Shown one piece after another: positions 15,001 to 30,000 of a stretch of DNA of 64,000 nt (position 1 is its first letter; every line of letters starts with the position of its first letter). The stretch is from positions 248,001-312,000 of the forward strand of contig JAUIRK010000898.1 of the NCBI GenBank assembly GCA_030549495.1, read 5' to 3'. Source of the stretch: Nectonema munidae (Eukaryota > Nematomorpha > Nectonematoida > Nectonematidae). The position numbers and the translations under genes are program-made. The notes under the pieces are model-generated. The model did no database searches. It was not told where the DNA came from and saw only the letters and a list, made by a program, of their open reading frames with translations.

Positions 15001-18000
15001 ATAAGCTTTTCATATCCCACACCCTCCTTTTTCAGTTTCTCATCCATGATACGAAACAATTCTTCACCGGTGGCGTTAGGGCATGGTAGTAGAGCATAAA
15101 ACCTCACTTTGACAGAATAAGAAGAGGTATCGTACACTCTACATAAAATCGCTGCATGCTTACGATCTCCTCTATCTGTACTCTCATCCATCATTAGACT
15201 ATAATAATTGCTTTTCATGAAGTTTATGGTTTGATTTTCAAGTTAGGGAGTCATCGCAGACTTATTCGTTTGCATTCAAATTTTTTTTGCAATTTTTGAA
15301 TCAGGGCACAATTTCGGTAAAAGTTCGGGAAATGATCAGCGAGAAGAAAAGATAAGTTGTGCTCCACCATCCAATTGCAAAAAGTAACCTCCGATTTGTT
15401 GACTGGATCTTGACATTTTTCTTTAGTAAAAGACTTGAAAGCTTTTTTTTTCTGTTTCCCTTACAGTTTTTTCTTTTTTAACGTGGATTGTAGTTTTAGC
15501 ATGTTTTTCGAGGTCTCTAATTCCACCCTTACCAACCAATAGCTTTTTAGAGCATAATTTACTAAAGGCTGTTATACCTTCTGATCCACCACTTTTCTGT
15601 CAGTTTAACTTTTTCTCCCACTCACTTTTATAAGATTGCTCATATATTTTTTGTAGGCGTGATTTTTTCTTGGGAGAAGAGGTATCAAAAACAGAACTAT
15701 CTGAATCTAACATCTTACAAAGTCAAATCACTAGATTTACTAAAATGATACATATAAAAAAAGGTTTAGATTAAAATGCTAAATAAATTAAAAAAATTTG
15801 ACACGCATGATTTAAATCCTGTTTGAATTAGAGAAAAAACAAAATCTAACACTATATTGTATACAACTACCATTTAAACAACGTTTATAATTTATTTTAT
15901 TCCTAGAAAAATTTTCAAAGTAAATTAAAAAATATGAATAAAAATGCTAGCAAAGAGAATTAAGCCATTTTTGTATTTTTTACTTGAACAAAAGTGAAAG
16001 CTTACTGCCTGGCAACGAAAATAAAAAAAGTTTAGTAAAAAAAAGTATTATTACTTATAAGCTCTCTTTTCGATAAAAGAAAAAAAAATTATTCATAAAT
16101 TTAGTGGCAAAAATCCGAACGAGTCAAAAATCCGTCCGTAGAATATCCGTAGACAATTTTTGCCTCAAAAATTTGTAAAATACGGATAAATCCGTAGATC
16201 TGGCAAGACTGTATCAAGTTCCAAATTGAAAGGTATAAATGCATAAAATATAGTCGAGCAAAATCATGTTACACTTCATTGTAAAAGAGTGATCATTTTA
16301 CATTAAAAATATCACGAACTTTAAAAAATTAAAATCTAAACATATTTTATCTTCATTAGATGTTGATGACATGCTAAAAATTATTTTAATCTTTCTCTTT
16401 TGCCACATATAAATGTGAGGTAGAAAGAAAGCCTTATATACGTGTAATGAGGAATTTCTATTTAATTTATTTTTAAGCAATCTGAATCTGCCAACAAAAT
16501 GAAGACAGATTCGAACGAATCTCATATTTGTGTTGTTTCCAATTTAATTTGTTATCAATAACTAATCCACGCCAATTTAAATTCACTTATGAACTCAAAA
16601 CCAAAACACGATGCTAAGTTTTTATTATTATGAGTGCGATTAGAAAAATCATTCCTTTTGATTTAGAATAGTTGACTGAAAAAGCATTGTTGGAACACCA
16701 CAGTTATGACACATCTTGAAGATTATTTACAACATTCAGATAATTAATTAAATTCAAATGAAATTTTACTCAAAGAAGATAGAATTCAGTAGAAGCCGCT
16801 TGATATAATCATGGATAATGTTATCATCTGCTTTTTGTTATCAAAAACTAAAAAACATAAATATTCTATTTTAATGTGTTGTAAAATTTAGTTTACTGTA
16901 ATCAAAATTTATTTAATGTTATCAATTTTTATGATCAGTTTTCTTTTGAAGAATTATAAAAATAATATCAAGTCATCAAAAGGAAGGCTAATTATTCTTT
17001 GTTGCGTTAGTGTGGCTGAAAAAGAGAAAGCTGCTTTTAAATGGAAGACAAAAATCCACGGTGTTTCAAAGGTGTTTAAAGTTTACCTTTTAATTTCTAT
17101 TTAATCTAACTCTTGGAAAAAATTCGCCTTTAACAATTGGGATATGAAACTTAGATGTAAAATCATTTTGTTAGTAGAAATCTTGATTTGACATTCAAAA
17201 ATACTAAAATAGTAGTTTTACCTTCTATCACTACTACTTTTCAGCCTTGCTATCAAGGTATCATGAGAAATTTAAAAGCTTATTACCGTACAGAAATTTC
17301 AGCATTCGTTATAGTTGAACTTGAGAATAATAATGGAACAAATGTAGTTGCAACACAGAAAAAAATTAGTTCTACTAAATATATTAGTAAGCGCTCTTAT
17401 CCAAATTTTCACTAATGAAATAGTCCTTCATGCTAACAAGTTTGAAAGTAGACCCTAATGAATTAGTGAAAAGTTAAGAATGATTATTTGGTTATAATTT
17501 TTACTTTTGCTACACAAATTATTTAAAAAGTGAGTATTTCTAAATAAACTCTCATGATAAAAAAAAAGTAAACTAGAAAATAATTGTAAAAATAACTGTC
17601 CATTACTGGAGCTGCCAACTTTGCTATTATTAATCTAATATAGAGTTCAATAAAGTAAGATTAAATTTGAAAATTGATATATATATATCTCATAACCTGT
17701 ATGGTTGAACGCGGGTAGACAACTTGAGTGTTATCTCCAACCTGTATATTACGATGATTCATCTCCAACCTGTATACTACGATGATTCATCTCCAACCTG
17801 TATACTACGATGATTCATCTCCAACCTGTATACTACTGTAAAACATACTGACATATGCTACTGACCCATAAAAAGTAAAAAATATATATTTATTTTCGAC
17901 AGTTTTTTTATGTAAAAAAACCATATTTTACCTTTGTGAATATAAAATATTGAAAAAATAGTATATAAATTCATGACGTATTATTGGTATTTTTTGAAAC

Positions 18001-21000
18001 TAGATAAAAGTTGACTGACCTCACATAAAAGCATATTTTGGAAAAATGAAAATATATTTATTTGTATAACCTAGCCTATGTTAACCACAAAGAGTATATC
18101 TTTCCAACGCTCCAAAATTATTAAGCGTATTAGATTTGAATAAGTTGAAATGCATCTATATAAATTTTCTTCCAGGGAGTAGCAATCACAACTTAATTCC
18201 TCACTTGTGACGTCTTTGTTTGATCGTACGTAGCTGGAGCTAATCTTTAACACAGTCTATATTCCCCTCACCTTTGACTCTCAACTAAAGATGAAATATT
18301 TCTGCTTGCATCTAATCTTTCACAAATCGATAAGCCTATTAACCAAAGTTCTTCTTTCTCTCTTTAATGTATTTTTCATTTTCAATCACAATAAAACTTT
18401 CCTGATATGTTCTCCTGTGTTTGGATGGATAGTCATTTTTGAGAATAAGTTCTTTCTATAATTATATAAAAGTCATTCAGATAATAAAAATATTGATTAA
18501 ATTAATTGGATTTAGAAAAAAGATCACACACAACTAATCGATAAGATAGTAATAACTTAGTACTTTGAGACTTAGAATTCGAAAATTTGATTGATTAAAA
18601 ATTGTTTTTCAAAATATGTTCACAGACATCTACACTTATAAATTTGAACGTAACATAATGTGAATAAATATTTTTTGGGATGTGATACACGTAAACTTCA
18701 TCATAATAATTACGAATTTTGCCAGAGCGGCATACATTCTACCAAAAAGTATTCCACATTTTCAAACCAAAAATTTGATTGCTGGGACGCGCGTAAGGCA
18801 TTCGTCATACTATCTCTCTCAAAATTATAACAGCATCACTATACTCGTATATACCATGCGTACAAGCCCTCAAAGTTTAATTCAAATGTGAAATTAAAAT
18901 CTCAAATTAGACTTTTAACGGATTTTATTTTAACAAACTCAGCGATTCACATTTTTTTAATTCAACCTTCTAACAACGGAATTCTAATTGACGAAGCTAA
19001 AATATTGTTAACTGTTTTACGTTAACGAAACCATTATTCCTACAATAATAAAAGATGAAAAAAGTCGGAGTAAAATGATTTCCTCTTCAAACATTGGTAA
19101 GCATCTTCAAGAGAATTTGGATAGTTGTGAAAAGCTGTAAAAAAGTTATTTACTGTGCTCTTCTTCTGTACCAATGCGTTTCAATGTATACCTGAAGCGT
19201 TGCTTATCTAGAAATATGTTCCAGATCTGTGTATACAAAAAGAAATATCATACTCACTCAATCTTTTTTAAAATAAAAATTTTTAATATTTTTTTGCTTA
19301 CCGTATAAGTTTCTTTTTTAAATCTTTTATTACATATCAAATTTATAAAAATTGAAATTTGCAAACATCAGTAATATCCAATAAAAGTCAATCATAAAAA
19401 TCAATAATAGAAATGTTCGGTGAAGAAGCAATGTAACAACGGTCTTACGATTTACAGTCAACTCGCACCAAACAACCACCTCTTTGTAATATGAACTCAA
19501 ACTGACTATCTTACTAACTAAACAAAAACAAACTAATTAACCCGTTAACAACCAGAATAATCAGACGTTATCTCATGTAAAACAGAAGATTTTATTTTTT
19601 AAAAGTCAACATTGGGGCGAGTTGGTAAAAGTGATTTGGTGCGAGTTGAATAGACCCCGTTCTTACGAAATGTGCATCAATAAAGAGGGGAACAAAGAGG
19701 AAAATGTTTTTTAGAAATATAATTGGGTTGGAAACAAATAAAGTGGGTAAAAATTCCGTGAAAGGTAAAGCCCAAGATTTGGTTAAGACTTGGCTACAAA
19801 CTAGCTCTAAAGACATGCTGAAAAATCCTATCTTTTTAAATCAGAAAGTTTGGCTAGATTTGTTCTTTAAACTCAACACAGTCATTTCTTCCAGTGCTGC
19901 AGTTGAAAGTTAACTTTGTATATGAAAAGGATATACTAAGAGCTAAAAGAACATCTCTTTCTGATTTAAAATGAAGTTGAAAAAAATTTTTTAAAGCTTT
20001 TTTATTGACCCTATTCACAATTTTTTGTCATATAGTAAGTGAAGTTTGTACTTTTATAAAAAAACATAATTAAAATTTTATCAGAATAAAATCAACTTAA
20101 TTTTTATTATATCTAGTAAAAATTTTTTTTTCAACGTTCAATGGGAAAATAAAATAATCATTTCATAACGAAAATTGAAAAAAAAAACTTTTTTTATTGC
20201 TATTTATTGTATACTTAGGTAATTGGGTTATAATAAAAACGGATTTAATCATTTTTAAATGAAAAACGAACCTTCAATAAGGTTACAAATTGCCGATAAA
20301 CGAAGCAAAAAGTTTGATTAACTATTTTATAGTTAAGGAAGTTAATTTGTTTGTTTAACAGTGCTCATCTCTGCATATATTTCCCATTAAGAAAAATTTG
20401 CTTTCAAAATGTCAACATTCATTTTTTGACTTTAGTCTATAAAAATAAAATTTTAGCTAAAAAAACTTTTCTAACTCATCCGTATAAATTTTAGAATTTT
20501 TTATTATACACAGAGGAGCCAACACTCACCCCAAATTTGTTTATTCTTCATATTGATGTCGTTAAAGAGTTACGCGTTTACTACGTTTTGTTAGTCATTG
20601 AGCATCTTTATTAAACTGCAACTTATTATATATAATGACGTATAAAAGATCATTCATTTCCTTAGAATGCTATAGTAGGAATTGATGATGAAGAAACTGG
20701 ATTTACTGTGACTTGTGGCTGCAAAACTTTTCACTTTCAGGGTAACTTCTTCAACTATTTCAATATTTTCATAACTTTTATCGCTCTTTTCAGCTCGTAA
20801 TAAGATTGATCGTGAAAAATGGGTTAGATCTTTGGAATTGGCCATTGAAAATATTTCAAAAAATAAATCCTTGCAGGTAACTAAGACACAAATTATTTTT
20901 AGAAAAATATTTCTATTTTACATCTTAGGATGAAGAATTGAAATTAGGTTTACTTTCTTTATCCTCCTTCACAGACAAGATTACTGAAGCTGACATGTTT

Positions 21001-24000
21001 TTGAAGTTGTTGATATCGCAAAACATTGTAAGTTGCGCTTAGATCAAATATGAAACATCAAGGCTGAATTCGCAGTTCGCCCTTGTTATTGAATTTTTTG
21101 TTTGAAGAGGCCAAAATCTCAATGTCTCCCTATATGCTTTGTCTATTAAAGTAACAAATGTTGCTTATACCCGTTCTACTCGTTGTGCATATGAGCACAC
21201 TATATCAAATTACCCCATCTGGTTCTAGAACAGTGGTTCTTAACCTAAGAGGCGGCCCCTTAGAGGGCGTGCGAGTCAATTAGAGTAACTTAGAGGCATG
21301 AGTTCTTAATAAAATAAAAATTCTCTGAAAGGATAACAAATACTAAGAATTTTATGAAACAAATGCACAAATACTACCTTGTCATTTCTTATTTACAATC
21401 TGCTAATTTATTTCTGTATTGAATAACATATTCTGCGGCAAACATCTTTCTGTTTACCCTTGGTCTCAACTCGCTCTTCGGATTCTAACTATGTTCTCGT
21501 ATCCATATATGAGGCTGCTTTTCCTATGCTTGTTGCTATCAAGAATAAGTATAGAAACAGGCAAATGTTGAAAGCGATTTACGTTGTGCACTCTCTGGTA
21601 TTCAAGAAGCAGTCAAATATCTCACTAATAAATAATCAAATAAAATTACAAAAAAGTTATATCAGTATCTCACTAATTTATATACATTGTTAATAAAAAT
21701 ATTTTTTATTTTTCTTCAAAATTTAGGAGGGAATTAAACGTGTAGATGCAAGGAAGCGTCGAGAGAAAGGTTTACTCTTAAAGGGGGCGTTATGGTAAAA
21801 TGGTTGAGAGCCACTGCTTTAGATTGATGAAATTTTGAAATTCAAAAGACAGCCAGTCATACTCTACTCTAAAGTCTAAATACATTTTTTAGATTATAAA
21901 TAATGATTTAAAGTTATAATTTTTTTCTTCCATTAATTTGCTTTCCCATTACAAGTTAAAGTCCCTTCATAAAAAAAGAATACGGTTTGATCGTCACCGC
22001 CAATATCAATGATTTGTATTCAACGCATGATGTATCCTGATAATTTTTTTCTTGATCAACAGAGGTTTTTCAGAGATTCCTTGCTATCTCTGTATGTAGG
22101 ACGGTCGAGCCAGAGATCAACACTGGGTATGTGAGAAATAACTTATTCAAGAGACTCTGAAGCAGGCATGCTAAACGTTGTAAATGATCCCATTTTGCGA
22201 AGAAAGAAAAATATTTTCTCACCAAGCAATTTATTACAAAATGAAACAATTTGATTTCTTTCAAAATCTAGGATCTACTTTTCAAGCTTTGTGACATGAC
22301 AAAATTAAAGCAGGTATATTAGATGGTCCACAACTCCGTTCTCTTTTCAAAGATGCTCAATTTGTTAGAAAGAAGCTAAAAGATAGAAGATTAATTGGCT
22401 GTCATTTGGGACACTCATACAAAATTTTCTGAGTGTAAAACTTCATTTTCTGAATAGTTATGTTGGTTACTTTCTGATAATCTTGTGTCTGTAAGTGAAG
22501 AATGGGGAGGGGGTTTCCCAAAGACCATTGGTATAAAATGGCAGGCTACTGCTGGACAACAAGAGTTATAAGAAAAAATTCTTAACAGAATGACAAGTCA
22601 ACGCTATTTTCATTTTTTACTAATAATTTGTTTCTTTTATGTTTTAATAAATAATAATAATAACTTGTTCAATGTTTGTGAATAAAATATATATATGAAA
22701 AAAGCTATATATTGAATTGCAAAAAATCTTGGGGAAAAAATCAAACTCCCGATTTGAATTCAGAACATCGGAATTAGTTAAGAAAAAGTATTAGAATCAA
22801 TGCAATACAATTTTTGTTGCCGTGTGTTATCCACAATACGGATGATATAATTTTTTACTCTATGGAATGTTTTATTGTATATTACGGAGTAAATACAAAT
22901 TTTAATCTTGCATTCATCAACATTAGCTCTACATTATCACAAGGCAAGCAATACATTTACTGCATGTTCTCTGAATGCGAAATGAAACATCCTTTATTTG
23001 GTGGTCTTTTAAAATCCTCATTATTCATCTTTTCAAGTAAACTCTTCTGATGACTAAAGTTTTTTGCCATAGTTATGAAAGTTACTCTTAATATAAAACA
23101 AAGGTTGTTTTTGTACTATAATTTCCATTTGTGTTTTCCGAGAGTATCTTTCTTTACTCAAAAAAAGATTGCCTTTCTTTTATTTTTATTTATATGGACT
23201 GAGAGCCTAAGATTTATTTCGATTCACCATTAATCACTGAAACTAAAGCCTATAAGCGATTGTAAAGGCATATTATCGGAAATACGTTGTTTGTTTCATT
23301 CTAGTTTAATTTTTATAGCTTGCTACACAAGTTTTTGTTTATTTTATCTTTTAAAGGTTTTAATTTTTGAGTGAATATAATCTAAAATTTTGTGGGGCTT
23401 ATTTAAGGAGATGTATACTAAAGTGGATATACTTGATTCTGACGAAGAAGCGAGTTTATGCAGAGAAGTTAAAAGTTATACAAATGTAATTTTATTTCAA
23501 CTTCTTAATTTATTTTATTCGCTAATCTTTTTAGGCCCTTATCGATTCTATTAAACACTGCATTGTTCTACTTCAAATCGCTCAGGTCTCATCTTTCATT
23601 CTTGTTCTAATTTTCGACCTTACTCGATTTAATGTTTAATAGAATACCATTGAGCTAAATTCTTCCACACATGACACTTCGAGGACAAACAGCCTTAGAG
23701 AAATGAACGCTGATGCCGCAGACAAGATATCACTTCAGTTCTTTTCCTCTTCAGATGAAAATGCTGATTTTTTTGATGCTGTAGATCATCCTGAAGAAAA
23801 TATTGCCGAAAAAGGCATAGACAACCGCGACTTGGATGAACTGTCAAAATCGAGTCAAAATTCAGGTTTTGTTCGCAATTTCCTTATGATGGTCATGAGT
23901 TAATCATTTGCACACTTATTTCTTACAAGACTTTGATTCCAATTCTGATACAAGCGTAATAAGCCATTTACTTTCACAAATAAAGATTGGAATGGACTTG

Positions 24001-27000
24001 ACAAAAATAACCCTTCCAACTTATATCCTGGAAAAAAGATCCCTGCTAGAAATGTATTCCGATTTTTTTGCACATTGCGACATTTTTGCTAGGTAAAGAC
24101 CGATCGCTATTTTCCTATTCTTTCTCCTTCATCTACTAAAGTTTTTAGTATTCCTAAAGAGCCCAGCCCCAAGTGCAGAATGGTAAAAGTAGTGAAGTAT
24201 TATCTCTCATCCTTTCATGCTGGTCGTAAATCACACGTTGCAAAGAAGCCATATAACCCCATTCTTGGAGAAACGTTTGAATGCCGTTGGCATTTAGACA
24301 ATTTTGCGTCCTCCTCCAATGAAAAGGCTGACGAAGTATGATTGACTCAAGTTGCGTGTTTGTTGGCCTAAAACGAATGAGCTATTGTGAATTGTAGCTG
24401 TATTATTGTTATATGAGTGAAAAATCTTTCTAGATTATGTAACAAAACCCTATTACCATTTACACAACCTTTTAAATAATGATAAATACAAACAGCTAAG
24501 CCTTTCTTTTATCAAAGTCCATATAGTAATTGTAGTGACAAAAGAAGCACAAGTGTAAGCGGGATACCGAATAATTGGACTTTAAAATGTAATCATGATT
24601 TCAAATCTTTAATTATGCATTTTTCTGATCACTGATTTTTACACTTCTACTCTAAAATATTATCAAATTTTGTTGTAACTTTATCCCCCGGCAAGTGTCA
24701 GAAACACGTAAACATATTTTTTATTTCATTAAAATAAAAGTTTCAATATCGATTAAGCTTTTTTAAAATGATAGTTTACTTAGTTTTAATTTTCTTCCAA
24801 ACAAAAAAATGTGGAGAAAAAGGTCGATACACAAATATCGTAGAGAATCAATAATAACACTGGCTTACAAATTTTGACTAATTTTAAAATTGACGTTATT
24901 TTTTGTATGTTTTCAATATTTATAAAAAAAAGGAACTTTTTTTGTATTATTGCTTACATACCTATTACGTTTCAAGGGCGGATCTAGAAATCAATTAAAC
25001 GCGGTATAACATTTTTTCCTAAAATAAACTTTTAATGAATAACAATTATTATATTTATATGATTTTTTTAAGTTTAGCTAATTTTGACAAATACACCAAC
25101 GGCTACTTTTGCTTGACAGCTTGGGAAAACTTCTACCTGCTTCTGCATAGATTGTTAATATGAGGCTACGATCAATGTGAGGTGGCGAGGAGGGATGAAG
25201 ATTTTTTGCTAGAGACAAGAGAACCGTACTTTACATTTTTGGGACACCAACTTGAAGAGATTACTTTTCTGTTCATTTTTCTACTAAATATGGTGCTTAA
25301 TATATCTATCTATCTTGTAATGCTAGTAGAATTCTGAACATCTTGAAGTTAGTGCATGTGTTCCATCTATACTCATTATATATGATTTTGTCTAGCTAAA
25401 ATGTTAAATTTATGTAAACTTCTTTTAGTTTAAAATTGTAGCCAATAGGGACATTTTATAATAGAATCAACCATAGAACCATAGAACAAAATAAAATGTC
25501 TCAATTAATCTTGAGACATTTTATAATAGAATCAACAAACAGCCACCATTGATCGGCCGAATACTTTAATACGAATTATTTTAATAAACCTTTTATCTTT
25601 GTGCAGACTTAAAAAGTTTTCTCTCATGTTCAGTTTAAACTGTTTACGCTTGTGGCTAATAAATTTAATTTTTTCACTTTGATGCAAACAACGTACATTC
25701 TGTTTTAGTAAGTTTTTATCATTCACTATTTGACCAAGCTCTTTTTATCTTTTTTGTTGTAAGCTTGCATCTTTTTTCTGTTATAGTCATTATCGTGATC
25801 CGAAATATCAATAACAGATGTAGATTTCAATGCTGAACATACTGAATTGGCAAATCATTGCCTCTTTAAAGGGCACCCCTCAACTCATTTTTCCATGACT
25901 ATTTTAAGTCACACTTTTACAACATTTATATTACATTAAGGTTTTCGGCAAATGATGCATATTTGAATTTATCTACAACCGTTAACATTTAGCTCTTTGA
26001 TCAGTCAAGAGTGGACATTTTATCTGTCCACATTTGATAGATGGTGGCACCTTGGATATGCCTTGAAGGCTTTAGTTTAATATTTTGTATTTATATTTTG
26101 TATACTGAATATAAAGACGCATGCATCCACACGTTCTAGTCTAACTCCCGATCCTAATAACGTTTATTTTATTGCGGAGCAAGTATCACACCATCCACCA
26201 AGTACGCGTCTTTTTGCCATCCTATTGTCTCTTTTCTTCAAACTGTCGCTTTCTTTTTAGTTTCACTATTGTACGCCGAGCATTTCACAAACAGAATTAC
26301 ATTCAATGCACAAATTTGGACTCGATCTCGATTTCTCGGACTTTCCATATGTAATACAATCTTTCATCGCTTATACCCTAAGTGTATACCTTGCTTCGCC
26401 CCTTTTCCTAATTCGTTACATCGCAATATTCTGTATAACACGTTCATATATGTCCCCCAAAATATATCTTTCTATACGGCTAAGAAGTTCGGCAGCTCCT
26501 TGTCCCTCCTGGCTACGTTTCTTTAAAAGTAACTGTAGTACTTTTAAGAAGAATTTAGGAGTGTAAAGGATTTTCCATTATTTTTAAAATACCACTTAGA
26601 AATAAAGAGATATGATGCCCTGCATTTAAGGTGTGAGTATGATTGGTAATGGAAAGATAAAGTTATTGGATCATGGTGAAGAATATATCTGCACTTTCCC
26701 AACATGTTACGGAAGGTAACTTCTAATGTCTTTTAAAAAGGGATAAGAATAAGATATTTTGTTTTTCATTCTGCAAGTGATACTCAATCAAATGATGTCA
26801 GTATTTTTTGAGCGAGTTATCAACTTTCGTTATAACTAAATTATCGATACCCCATTTCTTTAATATGCAAAAAAGAAAATGTTGGCAGTAAAAATTTGAT
26901 TATCAGAAATGATAACTTTCTCTGTATGGGCCAAGCTATGCGAGGCAGCTAATTTACTTGTTAAGTGGTTAAAACTATCTGGCTGATCTTGGATTTAAAG

Positions 27001-30000
27001 CTTATATATTTATATAACAAAGACATAAATAGAAGCCTACACATAAAGCCAGCAGTACCTAACGGTGGCTTTTATGTAGGCTGGCTGAAAATACACTCAC
27101 TCATCGCTACTGCTGCGAAAGTGTAACAAAAACTCTATATTTTTCCATGTGAGTATGTTCCAGTGATGGATATACTTTCTCAGTTCAAATAAAAATAGTT
27201 TTTTGAACTGATAGAATACACTAATAACGAGAGAGTGTAACCTAGCGGCTAAAAACAACAACATAACCTTCTCTGTGATCACTTCTCTGTAAAGGAAATA
27301 CTCACTCCGTCTTAAATAAATATTACTTTTATTTTACTGACAGATTCCACTATAATGAGATAGCATAATCTACGAACTAACAAAAACATAACTCTTCTTT
27401 TCATACAGAATGACTATCGATAAAAGTGTGTGTTATCACTGACTGGTTCAGAATGCTACTTTTGAGAGATTTTGTGCTCAGTTCAAACCTGCAAATACTC
27501 AAATTGATGCTGTGTTTAAATATCCTTTTAAGTATTTAATATGGTTTCAGAGGCAGCAAAAATTGCCTAGTTTCGGCTCCTTCAACTTTTTTTTTATTAA
27601 TTATAAAAAATTCAGATTTTTTTTATACCAGGCCATGATATTTTCTGAAAGAAACTGTTTTATTCAACAAAATGTATACTATCTAATTAACATAATAAAA
27701 ATTTTTTAGCAGCTAAATAAATTAGTAATCCATTTTTTCTAATTACAAAATTACCTTTAGGCATTTGTGAAACAAAATCTGTTTCCATTTCTTGGAACTA
27801 AAGCAAATCTTTAAAACTTTTAAAAATTTATATAAATGTGTTTCCTTATAAAAGTAAAATTGTGATTCATTTTTTATCCTTAAAAGACGGATAATACTTA
27901 ACTTTTAAAATATGCATTTAAGGTGTGAGTATGATTGGTAATGGCAACCTTTAAGTTTTAACCATATTGAATCAATTATATACAGATTATACACTGTATT
28001 TTATAAACAGGAAAGTGTTTTTTAGGATATTAATATTTAAAAATGGAACTTTTTTTGGCCACACTTCATATAGCATATAGTATCAAAATATTGCCCGGAG
28101 CAATATTAAGACATGAGCATATATTAAGATAGGAGTATCGGCGGAAATTTTTTGTATTGGCGGATGCGGATGTCACAATTAATTTTTTTAGCGAACGCAA
28201 ATTTTTTACTTTTGAAATTTAGCGAGATATTTAGATATATTTGATTTTGCTTATGCATAATGCTATCATAAAGACGTACTTATCATAAAAATCATAGATG
28301 TAAAATTCCAAGAAAAACTTTGCGGTATATAGAAAAAAGAAAAATGTTTGAAAATTGCGGACGTTAAAACTTAAATGATCCGCAAATGAGGCTCCCAAGA
28401 TCTGGTATTTAGAAAAACATTTTTCCAAAATTTTAGACCGATATTTTAAAAAAAAATTTGATCTTGAAATTAAGATATCAATTTTTTTAATCTGAATTTT
28501 GTAAGATTTTATTTTTCTTTATGACAAAAAGGATGACTGGGAAAAAAGTTTAAGATGAATCAAAGGCTAATCATAAAGTTAGATTTCATATTTTCTAAAG
28601 TAAGGTTTAATATACATAGATTTACCCTTGGACGAATAGAATATCCCAGAGCCTAAGGTAATTGCAATGTATTTAAATTAAAAAAAATAAATGAACAACA
28701 AAAGAATTAGTGGATGATGTTTTAATAATTATTTTGTGATGAGTCTTTTGTGTACAGAAGTGAATCATTAAGCAAATATTTTTACATTTTGTTATCCGAT
28801 TTTTAAATTCAATTTCAAAAATATCTACCAGTTTACTTTGCTGCCTTTTACAAGTATTTTTAAATAGATTACTTTTACTTTCTTTTAAGAGGAATATTTG
28901 CAACTCCTTGGACAGAGTTAGGAGGCGTGGTGAACATCGCTTGCGAACAAACAGGCTATCAAGCGAACATAGAGTTTTTGACAAAAGTGTGAAGTATTCT
29001 TTTATGTTGATGTACTTTCACGTTAGTGTCATGATTTGACATAATTTTTAGCCGTTTTATGGAGGCCAATTGCATCGCATAAAAGCATCAGTATTCAACA
29101 CAGAAAACAAAAACCCTTTCCTCGTTATAAATGGTAAATGGAATGACGAAATGTTTTTCCGTGACTCCTCTGGACAAGTATTGTTTACTAACTTTTTGAT
29201 CAAGTGCAAAAACCCTCTGCGAAAAGTTCATAAACATTTAATGAGATAATCTTACAAATGCATATCAATTATACGTTTCCATAAAAGAGAACTTGAGAGT
29301 AATATTCCATATATTTAATGAATAGCAATTACCAGTCAAATTAAAAAATTTTACCTGCTGGTATGGTATCCAAGGAAAGAATAAAATGGAAGATTCCTTT
29401 CTTGGCTACCCTTTCACTTATGATATGTGCCAAGTATCATATTTTTTGATCAATCACTTGTTATTGATGTTATCTTGTATTTCATTATTTTATTTAATCT
29501 TACGGAATAGTGGAACGCGTAATTTTCTATAGTAAATAATTCTCTTTTGATCATGAAAGATTACTAATAATATTCTTCATTATTAAAATTTATTCTGAAG
29601 TATTTTGATAGTTTTAATTTTTTAGTTGAAAATTATCTTATAAGTAAGATAAAAAAAGTCAAAAAATTATCTTATAAGTCAAAATATATAAGAAGGATTG
29701 ACTTCTCATAAAAGCAGTATGAATTTTGAAGGAGTTTTATTTATTTAAAGAAGAAATTACAGTGGAATGAATAACTTTTCGCAGTTGATTAGAGTTTACC
29801 ATCATTTTAGATGCTAATATTTTTAAGGAGAAAGAATTCTTTAATACTAAAACCACAAAAAGTATTCCCAAACTAGTTAGAAGTGTGTCAGAGCAAACAG
29901 AGTTCGAATCACAAAAGTAATTTAGATTTTAAAATACATTTTGAAAAAAAATATGGCTTTTTAAATATTAAGACTTTGGTATAACGTTACTCAAAGTTTA

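Noticed and set aside
17733-17837. CRISPR-like array of 28-bp repeats
   Set aside because: The repeats are contiguous with no spacers; it is an ordinary minisatellite.
27421-27709. Possible extra ORP exon (acceptor-like cag near 27409 and an open frame to 27709)
   Set aside because: The translation has no similarity to ORPs, and exon 13 joins exon 14 (28890) directly in phase.
28673-28984. 103-codon minus-strand open frame
   Set aside because: It is the antisense shadow of ORP exon 14 (28890-28986), whose + strand reads TPWTELGG and continues the lipid-transfer domain in phase.
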